64,000 bases of DNA from DASQPA01 sp963757335 (lineage in GTDB: Bacteria; Acidobacteriota; Thermoanaerobaculia; Multivoradales; UBA5704), in the NCBI GenBank assembly GCA_963757335.1, contig CAVWRJ010000013.1:620001-684000 (forward strand). The letters are read 5' to 3'. Under the pieces are notes generated by a model that saw only the letters and a list, made by a program, of their open reading frames with translations, was not told the origin of the DNA and did no database searches. Below are positions 27,184-35,460 of this stretch, one piece after another. The position numbers were made by a program, and so were the translations under genes. Numbering within the stretch: position 1 is the first letter of the stretch; each line of letters begins with the position of its first letter.

Positions 27184-29703
27184 ATGAAAAAGCTCGCTCT
27201 GCTCGCGTCGGTCCTGGTCGTCTGTGGAGTCGGTCTTTCGAGCGCCCAGGCGGCGGCTCCGTCAGGCTCGCTGCTCGTGAACGGGAGCTTCGAAGATCCC
27301 GTCATCGCCGGACCCTTCCAGCTCTTCAGCTCGATTCCGGGGTGGCAGCCCACGAACTCGTGCGGCCCCGGCATCGAGATCGACCGCAACGCCTTCGGCG
27401 CCGCCGCCGAGGGCAATCAGTCCATCGAGCTGAACACGACGTGTGTGAACGGGGTGAGCCAGGTGGTGGCGACGACGCCCGGCGCCTCGTACTCGCTGGC
27501 CTTCGCCTTCGCGGCCCGGCCGGGCACCACCGCGGCGCAGAACCGGATGGACGTCCGCTTCGACGGCTCGGTCGTCGACCAGCTCGGCCCGCAGGCGCCC
27601 GGTGCGGGGCTCGATTGGTCTCTCCACCAATACGAGGTCACCGCCACCGGCTCGTCGGCCACCCTCAGCTTCCAGGGGTCGGACTTAACCGCCGCCGATG
27701 GCGCGGGCACCGAGCTCGACTTCGTGTCGCTGGTCCCCCTGGTGCTCCGGACGGGTCCCTTTACGGACATCCCCGAGTCGCTCTCTCTGTTCGAGGTGGC
27801 CTGTCCCAGTCCGAGCGTGTGCCTCGGCATGGGTTTCGATCCGACCTTCTCCAACACCACCTTGACCGTCATCACCAATGGCATCCCCGGTCCCACGCAG
27901 CTCATCCCAGATTTCGATCTGACGCGCCTGACCTGCGTCAGCCCCACCGCGTGTTTCGCGATCGGGACGAACGACGTGGAGGGCCTCCTCCTGCCCATCA
28001 CCAACGGCGTGGCGGGCCCGCTGCAGGCCGTGCCCGGGACGACAGTCCTCTACGACATCGTCTGCAGCAGCGCGACATCGTGCGTCGCGGTCGGCACCGA
28101 CTTCGCCGACAGCGTCCCACCGGGCACGGCCGTCGTCGTACCGATCGCCAACGGCATCGCCGGTCCGCCTCAGCCCGTGCCCGGCGCCGCGCTGCTCCGG
28201 CACCTGTCGTGCCCCAGCGCGACCTCGTGTTTCGCGATCGGGACGACCAACGACATCAAGGGCGTCCTCGTGCCCATCACCAACGGCGTCGCAGGTCCAG
28301 CTCAGGTCGTCGCCGGGGCGGACTACTTAAACGCCATTGCCTGCCCGAGCCCCAGCACGTGCGTGATCGCCGGCGGATCGTTCGCCGGGAGCCACTCGGT
28401 CGGGGGCTTCGTCGTCGCCGTCACCGACGGCACGGCGGGGCCGGTCCAGCTCATTTCCCCCAACGTGGAGTTCTTTTCTATCGCCTGCACCGACGCCTCC
28501 CACTGCGTGGCTGTCGGCGACGGCAACGACGGCTCCGGCGGCATCGTGGCCATCGACGATGGCGTGGCGGGCCCGTACCAGGCGGTGCCAGGCACGGGTC
28601 TCCTCGTGAGCGTCGCTTGCTCCACCTCGTGCGTGGCGGTGGGTTCCGACAGCAGCTTCAACTTCGACGCGATCGTTCCGATCTCCGGAGGTGTCCCCGG
28701 CTCGGCTCAGTACGCGGGCGGAGCGAGTGGCCTGTGGGAAATCGCGTGCGGCGCGGGGGGCTGCATGGCGGTCGGAGACGACTTCCCGGGCTCGGTGGGC
28801 GGATTCCTGGCCATCCGGCCCGCGGCCACCCCGGCGCTCTCCACCCTGGCGTCGCCGTCGGTCCCCGCGGGCGGCCTGATCTCCGACTCGGCGACCCTCA
28901 CGGGAGGCTACGCGCCGACGGGCAGCGTGACCTTTACCCTCTACGGCCCGGGGGACGCTACGTGCTCGAACGCCCTCTCGAGCACCACGGTGCCGGTGGG
29001 CGCTTCTGGGGTGAGCAACTCGGGCAAGGTCAAGGTGGGGGCCGCCGGGACCTACAACTGGGTGGCAACCTACAGCGGAGACCTCGATAACCTCCCGGTC
29101 CGCTCGGCGTGCGGCAGCGAACCGGTGGTGATCACGGCCCAGACGCTCACCGGGCGCGCCTATGGCCTGAAGGCGAACGTGAGCCTGCTCGGCTTGCCGC
29201 TGCTCAACCAGCCGCCGACGCCCGACACCGGGGAGATCGTGACGACCCTGGACTCGAGCACGTCGGTGCCCTGTGTGGCGACGCTCTCCGGTCCGCTGAT
29301 GCAAGCTCACGCTCTCTGCGCATCGGTGACCACGACGGCGTTCCCGGCGGCCTCTACGGCGGTGGCCTCGGTGGCGGATCTCTCGCTCTCGGTTGCCACC
29401 CTTCCCCAGGTGACGGTCGGGGCGGTGCATTCGACCTCGACCACGCGCTGCGATGGGTCCACCGGGGCGGCGACGATCGCCTACTTGAAGATCGGCTCGA
29501 CGGTCGTGATCGCCACGCCGACGCTCGTGGCTCCCAATACGCACGTGACCGTGGGCGCGGTCTCGCTGGTGCTCAACGAGCAGGTCCCAGACCCCACCGG
29601 CCTCACGGTCAACGGGATTCACCTGAGCGTGAACGGCGGTGGCCTGGCCCAGACGAACCTCGTCGCGGCCTCGGCCCGGAGCGGCATCAGCAACTGCCCC
29701 TGA
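27184..29703 (+). CDS. Large secreted multidomain protein with Cys-rich propeller repeats, copy 2
   Basis: 839 residues; same architecture and near-identical signal peptide, N-terminal sandwich, Ig-like repeat and C-terminal domain as 24256-26769. Differences concentrate in the propeller repeats (about residues 195-540), where loops such as TNDVEGLLLPITNGVAGP replace SRRSTFEGILLPITNRVVGP and a six-residue insertion (AGSHSV) is present. Flanks nearly identical and a variable middle suggest recent duplication with selection or recombination on the repeat surface, consistent with a ligand-binding or recognition role. No catalytic motif seen. Confidence 0.7.
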   Translation: MKKLALLASVLVVCGVGLSSAQAAAPSGSLLVNGSFEDPVIAGPFQLFSSIPGWQPTNSCGPGIEIDRNAFGAAAEGNQSIELNTTCVNGVSQVVATTPGASYSLAFAFAARPGTTAAQNRMDVRFDGSVVDQLGPQAPGAGLDWSLHQYEVTATGSSATLSFQGSDLTAADGAGTELDFVSLVPLVLRTGPFTDIPESLSLFEVACPSPSVCLGMGFDPTFSNTTLTVITNGIPGPTQLIPDFDLTRLTCVSPTACFAIGTNDVEGLLLPITNGVAGPLQAVPGTTVLYDIVCSSATSCVAVGTDFADSVPPGTAVVVPIANGIAGPPQPVPGAALLRHLSCPSATSCFAIGTTNDIKGVLVPITNGVAGPAQVVAGADYLNAIACPSPSTCVIAGGSFAGSHSVGGFVVAVTDGTAGPVQLISPNVEFFSIACTDASHCVAVGDGNDGSGGIVAIDDGVAGPYQAVPGTGLLVSVACSTSCVAVGSDSSFNFDAIVPISGGVPGSAQYAGGASGLWEIACGAGGCMAVGDDFPGSVGGFLAIRPAATPALSTLASPSVPAGGLISDSATLTGGYAPTGSVTFTLYGPGDATCSNALSSTTVPVGASGVSNSGKVKVGAAGTYNWVATYSGDLDNLPVRSACGSEPVVITAQTLTGRAYGLKANVSLLGLPLLNQPPTPDTGEIVTTLDSSTSVPCVATLSGPLMQAHALCASVTTTAFPAASTAVASVADLSLSVATLPQVTVGAVHSTSTTRCDGSTGAATIAYLKIGSTVVIATPTLVAPNTHVTVGAVSLVLNEQVPDPTGLTVNGIHLSVNGGGLAQTNLVAASARSGISNCP

Positions 29704-29740
29704 CGGGCGAGCGGGGATGGCGACAAAGATGACGAACGCG

Positions 29741-29802
29741 GGCAGGATCGCTTCGCCGGCCCGGCTTAAGCGAGTCCCCCGGGAACACGCCCCGGGGGGC
29801 GG
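29741..29802 (+). pseudogene. 3' tail of the unknown 170-residue gene
   Basis: Matches the last codons of the 23486-23998 gene (DRFAGPA) plus its downstream hairpin, joined directly to sequence copied from beyond the secreted-protein gene. It closes the interrupted copy that began at 26957. Confidence 0.75.
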
Positions 29803-29850
29803 ACTTAACCGACAGCCTTCGGGACAGGGTGGAACTGGCTTCGGATCGCC

Positions 29851-30012
29851 AAGCACCCGATCGAATATGACCCGCGTTACCTGCTCGGCTGATGGGTAGC
29901 CGTGCCGTCGCCCCTTCGGGGCTTGAGGTGAAGGGGAGATCCTGTGAACCTGGGGCTTGCGCCTCCAGGCTACACGCCGCCGCCCCTTCGGGGCTCCTGT
30001 CGATCCCTATGT
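29851..30012 (+). repeat. CRISPR-locus upstream module, copy A (cas1 almost fully deleted)
   Basis: About 160 bases that recur at 30683 and 34799. They open with the end of a reading frame (KHPIEYDPRYLLG then stop), pass through two short GCCCC-TTC-GGGGC hairpins, and reach GATCCCTATGT, the point where cas1 homology starts in the other copies. Here the remaining cas1 and all of cas2 are missing, and sequence jumps to the leader at 30062. The parent gene of the KHPIEY tail is not recognised; it may be another cas gene. Confidence 0.6.
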
Positions 30013-30061
30013 AGTATAATAAGCAAAATCCGTGCTGGGAAAAAGTCATGCCAGCGCCAAA

Positions 30062-30238
30062 GTGCCATTTTGACGGGGAGGTAACGGCGGAGCCTGGAAG
30101 TGCCTTGTTTCTAGAGAGTTGGGGCATAAGGAAGGAGGCGAAAACGAAGGAAAATCGAGAGCTGCGAGGGTCGATTTGGGGGGGTAACGGCGGAAGGGGT
30201 CTTAAGTTCTTTGAATGGAAGGGTCTGGGAAGCCGGCT
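30062..30238 (+). promoter_or_regulatory. CRISPR leader A
   Basis: About 175 bases, purine-rich and less GC-rich than the surroundings, starting at the end of a deleted cas2 (GTGCCATTTTGACGG) and running to the first repeat. It is nearly identical to the leaders at 34315-34449 and 35284-35460, including GGAAGGAGGCGAAAACGAAG and GTCTTAAGTTCTTT. Position, conservation and orientation mark it as the array leader and promoter region. Confidence 0.75.
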
Positions 30239-30598
30239 GTCGGAAGCGCCCTAATTCGTATGGTGGGATTGCGACGTATTACCACAGGAAATCCTCGGCA
30301 AGCGTATGCTGTACGGTCGGAAGCGCCCTAATTCGTATGGTGGGATTGCGACCTTTCTGACTTCCGCCGGCAGCTTGCAGCTCAAGATCTTCGCGTGTCG
30401 GAAGCGCCTTAATTCGTATGGTGGGATTGCGACCTTTCTTAGGACATAGTAGCGACGCTTGCCTTCGAGGCTGCTGCCGTCGGAAGCGCCCTAGTTCGTA
30501 TGGTGGGATTGCGACCTTCTTGTAGGAGCGCATCACGAGACCAACTCCCACAGCCCCCAATGTCGGAAGCGCCCGATCTCCAGATCTGTTTTAGCGAC
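30239..30598 (+). CRISPR. CRISPR array A: five 37-bp repeats, four spacers
   Basis: Repeats start at 30239, 30316, 30397, 30479 and 30562. The consensus begins GTCGGAAGCG, has CCCTAATTCG in the middle and ends GGATTGCGAC. Repeats 3 and 4 have single changes; the last keeps only its ends (GTCGGAAGCGCCCG ... AGCGAC) and is the trailer-side repeat, so the leader is on the left and transcription is rightward. Spacers are 40, 44, 45 and 46 bases. The last spacer (30516-30561) is shared with arrays B and C. Repeat and variable spacer length do not settle the subtype; no effector gene is nearby. Confidence 0.95.
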
Positions 30599-30623
30599 CC
30601 CCAGAGGCACTTTAGGGAGGTCG

Positions 30624-30645
30624 CGAGGGTCCTCAGGGACCCTCG
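30624..30645 (+). terminator. Trailer hairpin of CRISPR array A
   Basis: A 9-bp stem (CGAGGGTCC with GGACCCTCG, four-base loop) 25 bases past the last repeat. The same trailer follows arrays B (partly eroded) and C (one mismatch). It may end the pre-crRNA transcript or simply be part of the copied module. Confidence 0.5.
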
Positions 30646-30826
30646 TAAGCGACTTTAGCGACGGTCCCGCGGACTTCTCAAGAAGCACCCGATCGAATAT
30701 GACCCGCGTTACCTGCTCGGCTGATGGGTAGCCGTGCCGTCGCCCCTTCGGGGCTTAAGGTGAAGGGGAGATCCTGTGAACCTGGGCTTGCGCCTCCAGG
30801 CTACACGCCGCCGCCCCTTCGGGGCT

Positions 30827-30925
30827 CCTGTCGATCCCTATGTGGGCTTCATCACCAGATCGACTACGGACGGCCCTCGCTCGCCTGGACCTGCTGGAGG
30901 AGTTCCGGGCGGCCTTGGTCGGAGC
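30827..30925 (+). pseudogene. cas1: cas1 remnant, copy B
   Basis: Part of the module copy that begins at 30683. Allowing two single-base losses, the text reads DPYVGF, LHQIDYGRPSLA, LDLLEEFRAALV, the highly conserved segment of Cas1 integrase around its late metal-binding residues. No upstream Cas1 coding sequence remains; the segment follows the hairpin-containing repeat instead. The IS5-family element begins four bases after it. Non-functional. Confidence 0.75.
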
Positions 30926-31369
30926 TTAGAGCGTCTAACAAAACCGCGACTCGTGTTATCCTTTGACGTCATATGGGAGCACTTGTAGACGAAACTCTGT
31001 GGCAGCATGTGGCGCCTTTGTTACCCCCGGACAAGCCAAAGCCAAAAGGTGGTCGCCCTCGCGTGTCCGATCGTGCAGCCTTGGCAGGCATCCTCTTCGT
31101 CCTCCGCAGCGGCATCCCCTGGGAGATGCTCCCCAAAGAGCTGGGCTGTGGCATGTCAAGCGACACCTACCTTTACGAGCTAAGGCGACACCTACTGTTC
31201 CGAGGGTGTCGGGGGTATTAGGGGGTGGCCGGCGGTCCCCGGGGGAAGACCGTAGGGGGAGGCATAGAGGCTCCTCGGCCCTGGGAGGGGCGGAGGCCGG
31301 GGGTTGGGGTGGGGGCAGGCCGGAGCCCCTCCCAGGGCGGCCGAATCGCCAGATGGGCGAGCTGCTCGA

Positions 31370-32146
31370 TCACTCCGCCCGCTCCACTGCCCGCTCGAGA
31401 TCGCGCAGCCGGTAACTCCGGCCTTTGATGTTGAGGACATGGCTGTGGTGGAGCAGCCGATCGAGGATCGCGGTCGCCAGGATCTCGTCTCCAGCGAGTA
31501 CCTCGGGCCAATCCCGAATCCCCTTATTGGTGGTGATCAGGAGGCTGCCCCGACCGTAGCGGTAGCTCACCAGACGGAAGAAGAGACTGGCTTCTTGCCG
31601 GCTCATCACCTCGAACCCCACCTCGTCGACGATGACCAGAGAGACGTTGTTGTGCTTGCGTCGGCGCAGCCGAGACGCTGGTAGGTCGCCGTCCCGTTTG
31701 AGGGCCAGCAGCAGCTCTTCGAGGCGAAAGAAGGCCACCGAGAAGCCGTTCTCCACGGCCTTGACCCCCAAAGCGACGGCGAGGTGGGTCTTGCCGACAC
31801 CGGGCGGTCCCTGGAGCAGAAGCGTGAAGCCCTCGCGGATCCAGGCGCAGGTGGCCAGGGTCTCGATACGGCTCCTATCCACCGACGGCTGGAAACTGAA
31901 GTCAAAGTTGGCGAGAGTCTGGCCGAGCGGTAGCCCCGAGAGGCGCAAGGCGGTTCGCACGCGTCGTTCTTCGCGGGCGCAAAGCTCGGCGTCGAGCAGC
32001 TCGTCGAGGAAACGATGAGGGGAAAAAGTCTCCTTGACGGCGGCGGTAACCCGCTCGCCGAGTTGTTCGGCGGCATGGACCAGGCCCAGTCGCTGCAGCC
32101 GTTCCCGGGTGATGTCGAGGTCGACGCGAGGCTTCGCAGCGCTCAT
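31370..32146 (-). CDS. istB: IS21 transposition helper ATPase IstB
   Basis: 258 residues; ATG overlaps the istA stop (ATGA at 32143-32146). AAA+ ATPase with Walker A GPPGVGKTHLA (about residue 110), Walker B VSLVIVDEVGF, and sensor text LLITTNKGIRDW typical of IstB. N-terminal helical part LQRLGLVHAAEQL binds IstA or DNA in this family. It remodels DNA and stimulates the IstA transposase during insertion. Frame intact. Confidence 0.92.
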   Translation of the reverse strand: MSAAKPRVDLDITRERLQRLGLVHAAEQLGERVTAAVKETFSPHRFLDELLDAELCAREERRVRTALRLSGLPLGQTLANFDFSFQPSVDRSRIETLATCAWIREGFTLLLQGPPGVGKTHLAVALGVKAVENGFSVAFFRLEELLLALKRDGDLPASRLRRRKHNNVSLVIVDEVGFEVMSRQEASLFFRLVSYRYGRGSLLITTNKGIRDWPEVLAGDEILATAILDRLLHHSHVLNIKGRSYRLRDLERAVERAE

Positions 32147-33413
32147 CGTGCCACCTCCGCACACGCCGCGTAGAGGTCGAGGGGCCGTTTCTCTGGCTCC
32201 ATCGCGGCGATTTCCGCCAACCGCTGGCCCATCCGCCCCAAGGGAGTTGGCGGCAGCACCCGGTCGGTCGGCTCGCCCTCGAAATGAGCCGGGTTGAGGA
32301 CGAGGAGCTCCGGCGTACCACGGGGGTGGGTCGCCACCAAATCTCCCTCGTGGCGGATCTCCACTTCGCCGGAGCAGCCGTAGATCTCCACCTCCCTCTC
32401 CAGCAGTGCGAAGGGAACCGAGTAGGCACGCCCCTCGAAATGAACCGTACAGTCGTGGGCCACTCGGCGGCGGACCACCACGTCGAAGGGGCGAGGTAGG
32501 GCCACGAGCTCGCCCAGGAGCGGCCGCTCCTGCTCCCACGCCTCGAGCACGGAGCCGCCGGTAGACGGGCACTGGCGACGCTCGGCGCGACATCGCACCT
32601 GTCCATCCGTCCAAACCTGGAGCTCCTCCAGGCTGTCCCACTCGCGGCATCGCGGATCGAGCCAGTGCCGATGGTCGCGAATCCGCCGTTCGATCTTGCC
32701 CTTGGCCTCTGGGGCCCGCGGCGGGCAGAGGTCGATGTGGAAACGAGCCCGTTGGGCGAACCGCTCGTACGCCGGATTGTGCTCACCCCAGGCACCGGCT
32801 CCCCGCACTACCGCCGTCTTCTCGTTGTCCACCCGGATGCAGGCGGGAACGCCGCCCAGCCGCGTCAACGCCGCGATGTGCGCTTCCTGCCAGGACAACT
32901 GATCTTTGCGCAGAGCCCATACCAGAGCAGCGAAGCGTGACCAGGACAGCTGAAGATGGAAGCCCAGCAAATCCACGGCTCGCCGAGCTACCACGACCTC
33001 CGAAAAGAAAGCCCAGTCCGCCTGGCCCTGGGCGCCTGCCGGTGTCTCCACCCGCCGCCGAGGCCGTAAGCGCGGCGGCGCATGGTGGCTCGGAAGTAAC
33101 GCTGCACCGATCGCAAACTTCCTGTATAGCCGTGCTCGACCACCAGGTATTCGTGCAACGCCCCAAGATTCAATCGCTCTCGCCGGCTCGCCTCCGCCGA
33201 CAGCCATGCTTCTACTTCCGTCGACAACGCCGCTAAACGGTGCTGCTGCCGGCCCACCCGACCGTCGCTCTTGCCTTCTTGGCGACGGCGATCGTGATAG
33301 CGGACCGAACCCTCCGTGACTCCCAGCGACTTGGCGATCGCCACTCGCGACCAGCCCCGCCGCAGCAACTCGATGATCGTCATGCGTGCCTCCAGACTTA
33401 GCTTGGGCGCCAT
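32143..33413 (-). pseudogene. istA: IS21 transposase IstA, one frameshift
   Basis: The ATG at 33413 starts a helix-turn-helix region (MTIIELLRRGWSRVAIAKSL, LNLGALHEYLVVEHGYTGS) in one frame. Near 33060-33085 coding moves to another frame beginning RPRRRVETPAGAQGQADWAF, the DDE catalytic core: first Asp in QADWAF, second in RVDNEKTAVV, Glu in APEAKGKIERRI. It continues to 32143 and overlaps istB. One base indel would rebuild a protein of about 420 residues; real pseudogenisation and assembly error are both possible. Confidence 0.82.
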
Positions 33414-34149
33414 GCACGACCCTCCCTACCGGAAGCATCGCCCATGGCTCACCAGGTCGTAAGACTTGGTGTCGCCTTAGCTCAAGTCTGGCGTGGCGCT
33501 CTACAGTGGCAGTGGCATGACCTGCTGGCGTCGTCTTCGAGACTGGCAAGAGTCTGGTGTCTGGGGCCGCCTCCACCAGGTCTTGCTAGATCGGCTCGGC
33601 CAAGCCGATCGCATCGACTGGAGCCGCGCCTCCATTGATGCCTCGACAGTACCCTCTCCAGGGGGGGCGAAAAAACCGGGCCGAATCCAACGGATCGCGG
33701 CAAACAGGGCACGAAGCGCCATCTTGTGGTCGACCGCCAGGGCATCCCGCTCGCGATCGTATTGACTGCCGCCAACGTCAACGACACCACGATGCTCGGG
33801 TCGACTCTTGACGCCATCGATCCAATCAAGCTTCCCCGAGGACGGCCTCGCAAGCGTCCCGACAAGTTGCATGCGGATAAGGGATATGACTCGAAGAAGA
33901 ATCGGGCCCTCTTGCGCCAGCGTGGCATCACGCCGCGGATTGCCCGCAAGGGCATTGAGTCCAAGGAGCGACTCGGCCGGCATCGCTGGGTTGTCGAGCG
34001 TACGCACTCGTGGCTAAATCGTTCAGGAGACTCAAGATCCGGTATGAACGTCGCGCAGACATCTACGAAGCTTTTCTCAAGATCGGCTGTGCGCTCATCT
34101 GCTCGCACCTACTCGAACGGTGGTTTTGTTAGACGCTCTTAGGGTTGCC

Positions 34150-34317
34150 GTGCTGATCGTCGTCTCTTATAATGTAGCGAACGACCGGCGGAGAACCCGG
34201 CTGGCCCAGGAGTTGGAAAACTTCGGCAGGCGCGTGCAGTACTCGGTTTTCGAGTGTCTGCTGGACGCCAGGCAACTGGAGCGGCTCCGCACCCGGCTGC
34301 TGCGGCGGACCGAGGCT
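34150..34317 (+). pseudogene. cas2: cas2, copy B, 3' truncated
   Basis: Starts at GTG like copy C and encodes LIVVSYNVANDRRRTRLAQE, then LENFGRRVQYSVFECLLDAR and QLERLRTRLLRRTE. It is cut at 34317, where the leader (TTCTAGAGAGTTGGGG) is joined, so about 25 C-terminal codons are lost and translation would read into leader until 34398. The metal-binding Asp of Cas2 (VSYD in copy C) is Asn here (VSYN). Preceded directly by the TTA duplication of the IS5 element. Non-functional. Confidence 0.85.
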
Positions 34318-34449
34318 TGTTCTAGAGAGTTGGGGCATAAGGAAGGAGGCGAAAACGAAGGAAAATCGAGAGATGCGAGGGTCGATTTGGGGGGGTAACG
34401 GCGGAAGGGGTCTTAAGTTCTTTTAATGGAAGGGTCTGGGAAGCCGGCA
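34315..34449 (+). promoter_or_regulatory. CRISPR leader B (5' truncated)
   Basis: Same leader as copies A and C from TTCTAGAGAGTTGGGG onward; the first 40 or so bases were lost in the deletion that also removed the end of cas2. The repeat-proximal part, including GTCTTAAGTTCTTT, is retained. Confidence 0.7.
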
Positions 34450-34716
34450 GTCGGAAGCGCCCTAATTCGTATGGTGGGATTGCGACTTTCTGGAGTCGAA
34501 GACTGTGATCTCCAAGCCCTCCGTCGGAAGCGCCCTAATTCGTATGGTGGGATTGCGACCTGAGCGGTCAGGACGTGCTGCGCCAGCCTGGTCCAGGTAG
34601 GAAGTGCCCTAATTCGTATGGTGGGATTGCGACCTTCTTGTAGGAGCGCATCACGAGACCAACTCCCACAGCCCCCAATGTCGGAAGCGCCCGATCTCCA
34701 GATCTGTTTTAGCGAC
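34450..34716 (+). CRISPR. CRISPR array B: four 37-bp repeats, three spacers
   Basis: Repeats start at 34450, 34523, 34597 and 34680. The first two match the consensus, the third begins GTAGGAAGTG, and the last is the degenerate trailer-side repeat also seen in A and C. Spacers are 36, 37 and 46 bases. The last spacer (34634-34679) is identical to the terminal spacers of A and C; the other two are unique. The trailer after it is similar to that of A. Confidence 0.95.
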
Positions 34717-34798
34717 CCCCAGAGGCACTTTAGGGAGGTCGCGAGGGTCGTCAGGGCCTCGTAAGCGCCTTTAGCGATGGTCCCTCGCGCTTCTCAAG

Positions 34799-34941
34799 AA
34801 GCACCCGATCGAATATGACCCGCGTTACCTGCTCGGCTGATGGGTAGCCGTGCCGTCGCCCCTTCGGGGCTTGAGGTGAAGGGGAGATCCTGTGAACCTG
34901 GGGCTTGCGCCTCCAGGCTACACGCCGCCGCCCCTTCGGGC
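34799..34941 (+). repeat. CRISPR-locus upstream module, copy C
   Basis: Third copy of the segment that starts AAGCACCCGATCGAATATGA, contains the two GCCCCTTCGGGG-type hairpins (the second has lost one base), and leads into the cas1 remnant. Gives the most complete view of the module order: segment, cas1 remnant, cas2, leader, array. Confidence 0.65.
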
Positions 34942-35043
34942 TCCTGTCGATCCCTATGTGGACTTCATCACCAGATCGACTACGGACGGCCCTCGCTCGC
35001 CTGGACCTGCTGGAGGAGTTCCGGGCGGCCTTGGTCGGAGCTT
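34942..35043 (+). pseudogene. cas1: cas1 remnant, copy C
   Basis: Same 100-base Cas1-like segment as copy B (DPYV, LHQIDYGRPSLA, LDLLEEFRAALV after correcting two missing bases), directly upstream of cas2. Both copies carry the same two lesions, so cas1 was already broken before the module was duplicated, or both reflect systematic base-calling loss. The N-terminal two-thirds of Cas1 is absent. Confidence 0.75.
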
Positions 35044-35052
35044 CGGGTTGCC

Positions 35053-35295
35053 GTGCTGATCGTCGTCTCTTATGATGTAGCGAACGACCGGCGGAGAACC
35101 CGGCTGGCCAAGGAGTTGGAAAACTTCGGCAGGCGCGTGCAGTACTCGGTTTTCGAGTGCCTGCTGGACGCCAGGCAACTGGAGCGGCTCCGCACCCGGC
35201 TGCTGCGGCGGACCGAGACGAGCGAGGACAGCCTACGGATCTACTCGCTCTGCCAGGACTGCCGCGGCAAGGTGGAGGTCCTAGTGCCATTTTGA
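35053..35295 (+). CDS. cas2: CRISPR-associated endonuclease Cas2, copy C
   Basis: 80 residues from GTG at 35053, ending KVEVLVPF. Ferredoxin-like Cas2 fold: first strand LIVVSYDVAN with the conserved Asp, helix RRRTRLAKELENFGRRVQYS, VFECLLDARQLERLRTRL, and the last strand SLRIYSLCQDCRGKVEVL. Cas2 is the structural core of the Cas1-Cas2 spacer integrase. It is the only complete cas gene in the window; with cas1 reduced to a remnant it cannot integrate spacers unless Cas1 comes from elsewhere. The leader begins at its stop. Confidence 0.9.
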   Translation: MLIVVSYDVANDRRRTRLAKELENFGRRVQYSVFECLLDARQLERLRTRLLRRTETSEDSLRIYSLCQDCRGKVEVLVPF

Positions 35296-35460
35296 CGGGG
35301 AGGTCACGGCGGAGCCGGGAAGTGGCTTGTTTCTAGAGAGTTGGTGCATAAGGAAGGAGGCGAAAACGAAGGAAAATCGAGAGCTGCGAGGTCGATTTGG
35401 GGGGGGTAACGGCGGAAGGGGTCTTAAGTTCTTTGAATGGAAGGGTCTGGGAAGCCGGCA
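35284..35460 (+). promoter_or_regulatory. CRISPR leader C
   Basis: Full-length leader from the last codons of cas2 to the first repeat of array C. It matches leader A along its whole length with scattered single-base changes. Expected to hold the array promoter and integration signals. Confidence 0.75.

Larger units (their letters stand above)
31154..33505 (-). mobile_element. IS21-family insertion sequence nested in the IS5 element
   Basis: 2352 bp with TGT...ACA ends and imperfect 38-bp terminal repeats that share GAGCTAAGGCGACACC (31177-31192 and complement at 33468-33483). A perfect 6-bp target duplication GTGGCA flanks it (31148-31153 and 33506-33511); removing one copy restores the IS5 reading GCGSGMTC. 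Carries istA and istB on the minus strand. It must have arrived after the IS5 element. Confidence 0.92.
30973..34135 (+). pseudogene. IS5-family transposase, split and frameshifted
   Basis: The 5' part (30973-31153) encodes VDETLWQHVAPLLPP ... GILFVLRSGIPWEMLPKELG; the rest resumes at 33512 after the nested element (SGMTCWRRLRDWQESGVW). DDE residues are visible in SIDASTV, HADKGYD and RHRWVVERTHSWLNR. The run of six A plus C at 33670-33676 is where frame changes to TGPNPTDRG, as in the programmed -1 frameshift of this IS group. A second break near 34020 (WLNR then FRRLKIRYERRADIYEAF) is not programmed and indicates a lost base. Inactive because of the insertion. Confidence 0.85.
30929..34138 (+). 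mobile_element. IS5-family (IS427-like) insertion sequence, interrupted
   Basis: Terminal inverted repeats GAGCGTCTAACAAAACC (left) and its complement (right, ending 34138), with a TTA target duplication at 30926-30928 and 34139-34141. Copy C of the module has GCTTCGGGTTG at the matching site, confirming the insertion point between the cas1 remnant and cas2. Removing the nested IS21-like element and its duplication leaves about 850 bp, the normal length for this group. Confidence 0.9.

Noticed and set aside
30279..30560. Minus-strand ORF through CRISPR array A, and other ORFs over the arrays
   Set aside because: It is made entirely of repeats and spacers.
33482..34108. Minus-strand ORF opposite the IS5 transposase
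   Set aside because: It is the antisense shadow of the transposase with no homology.
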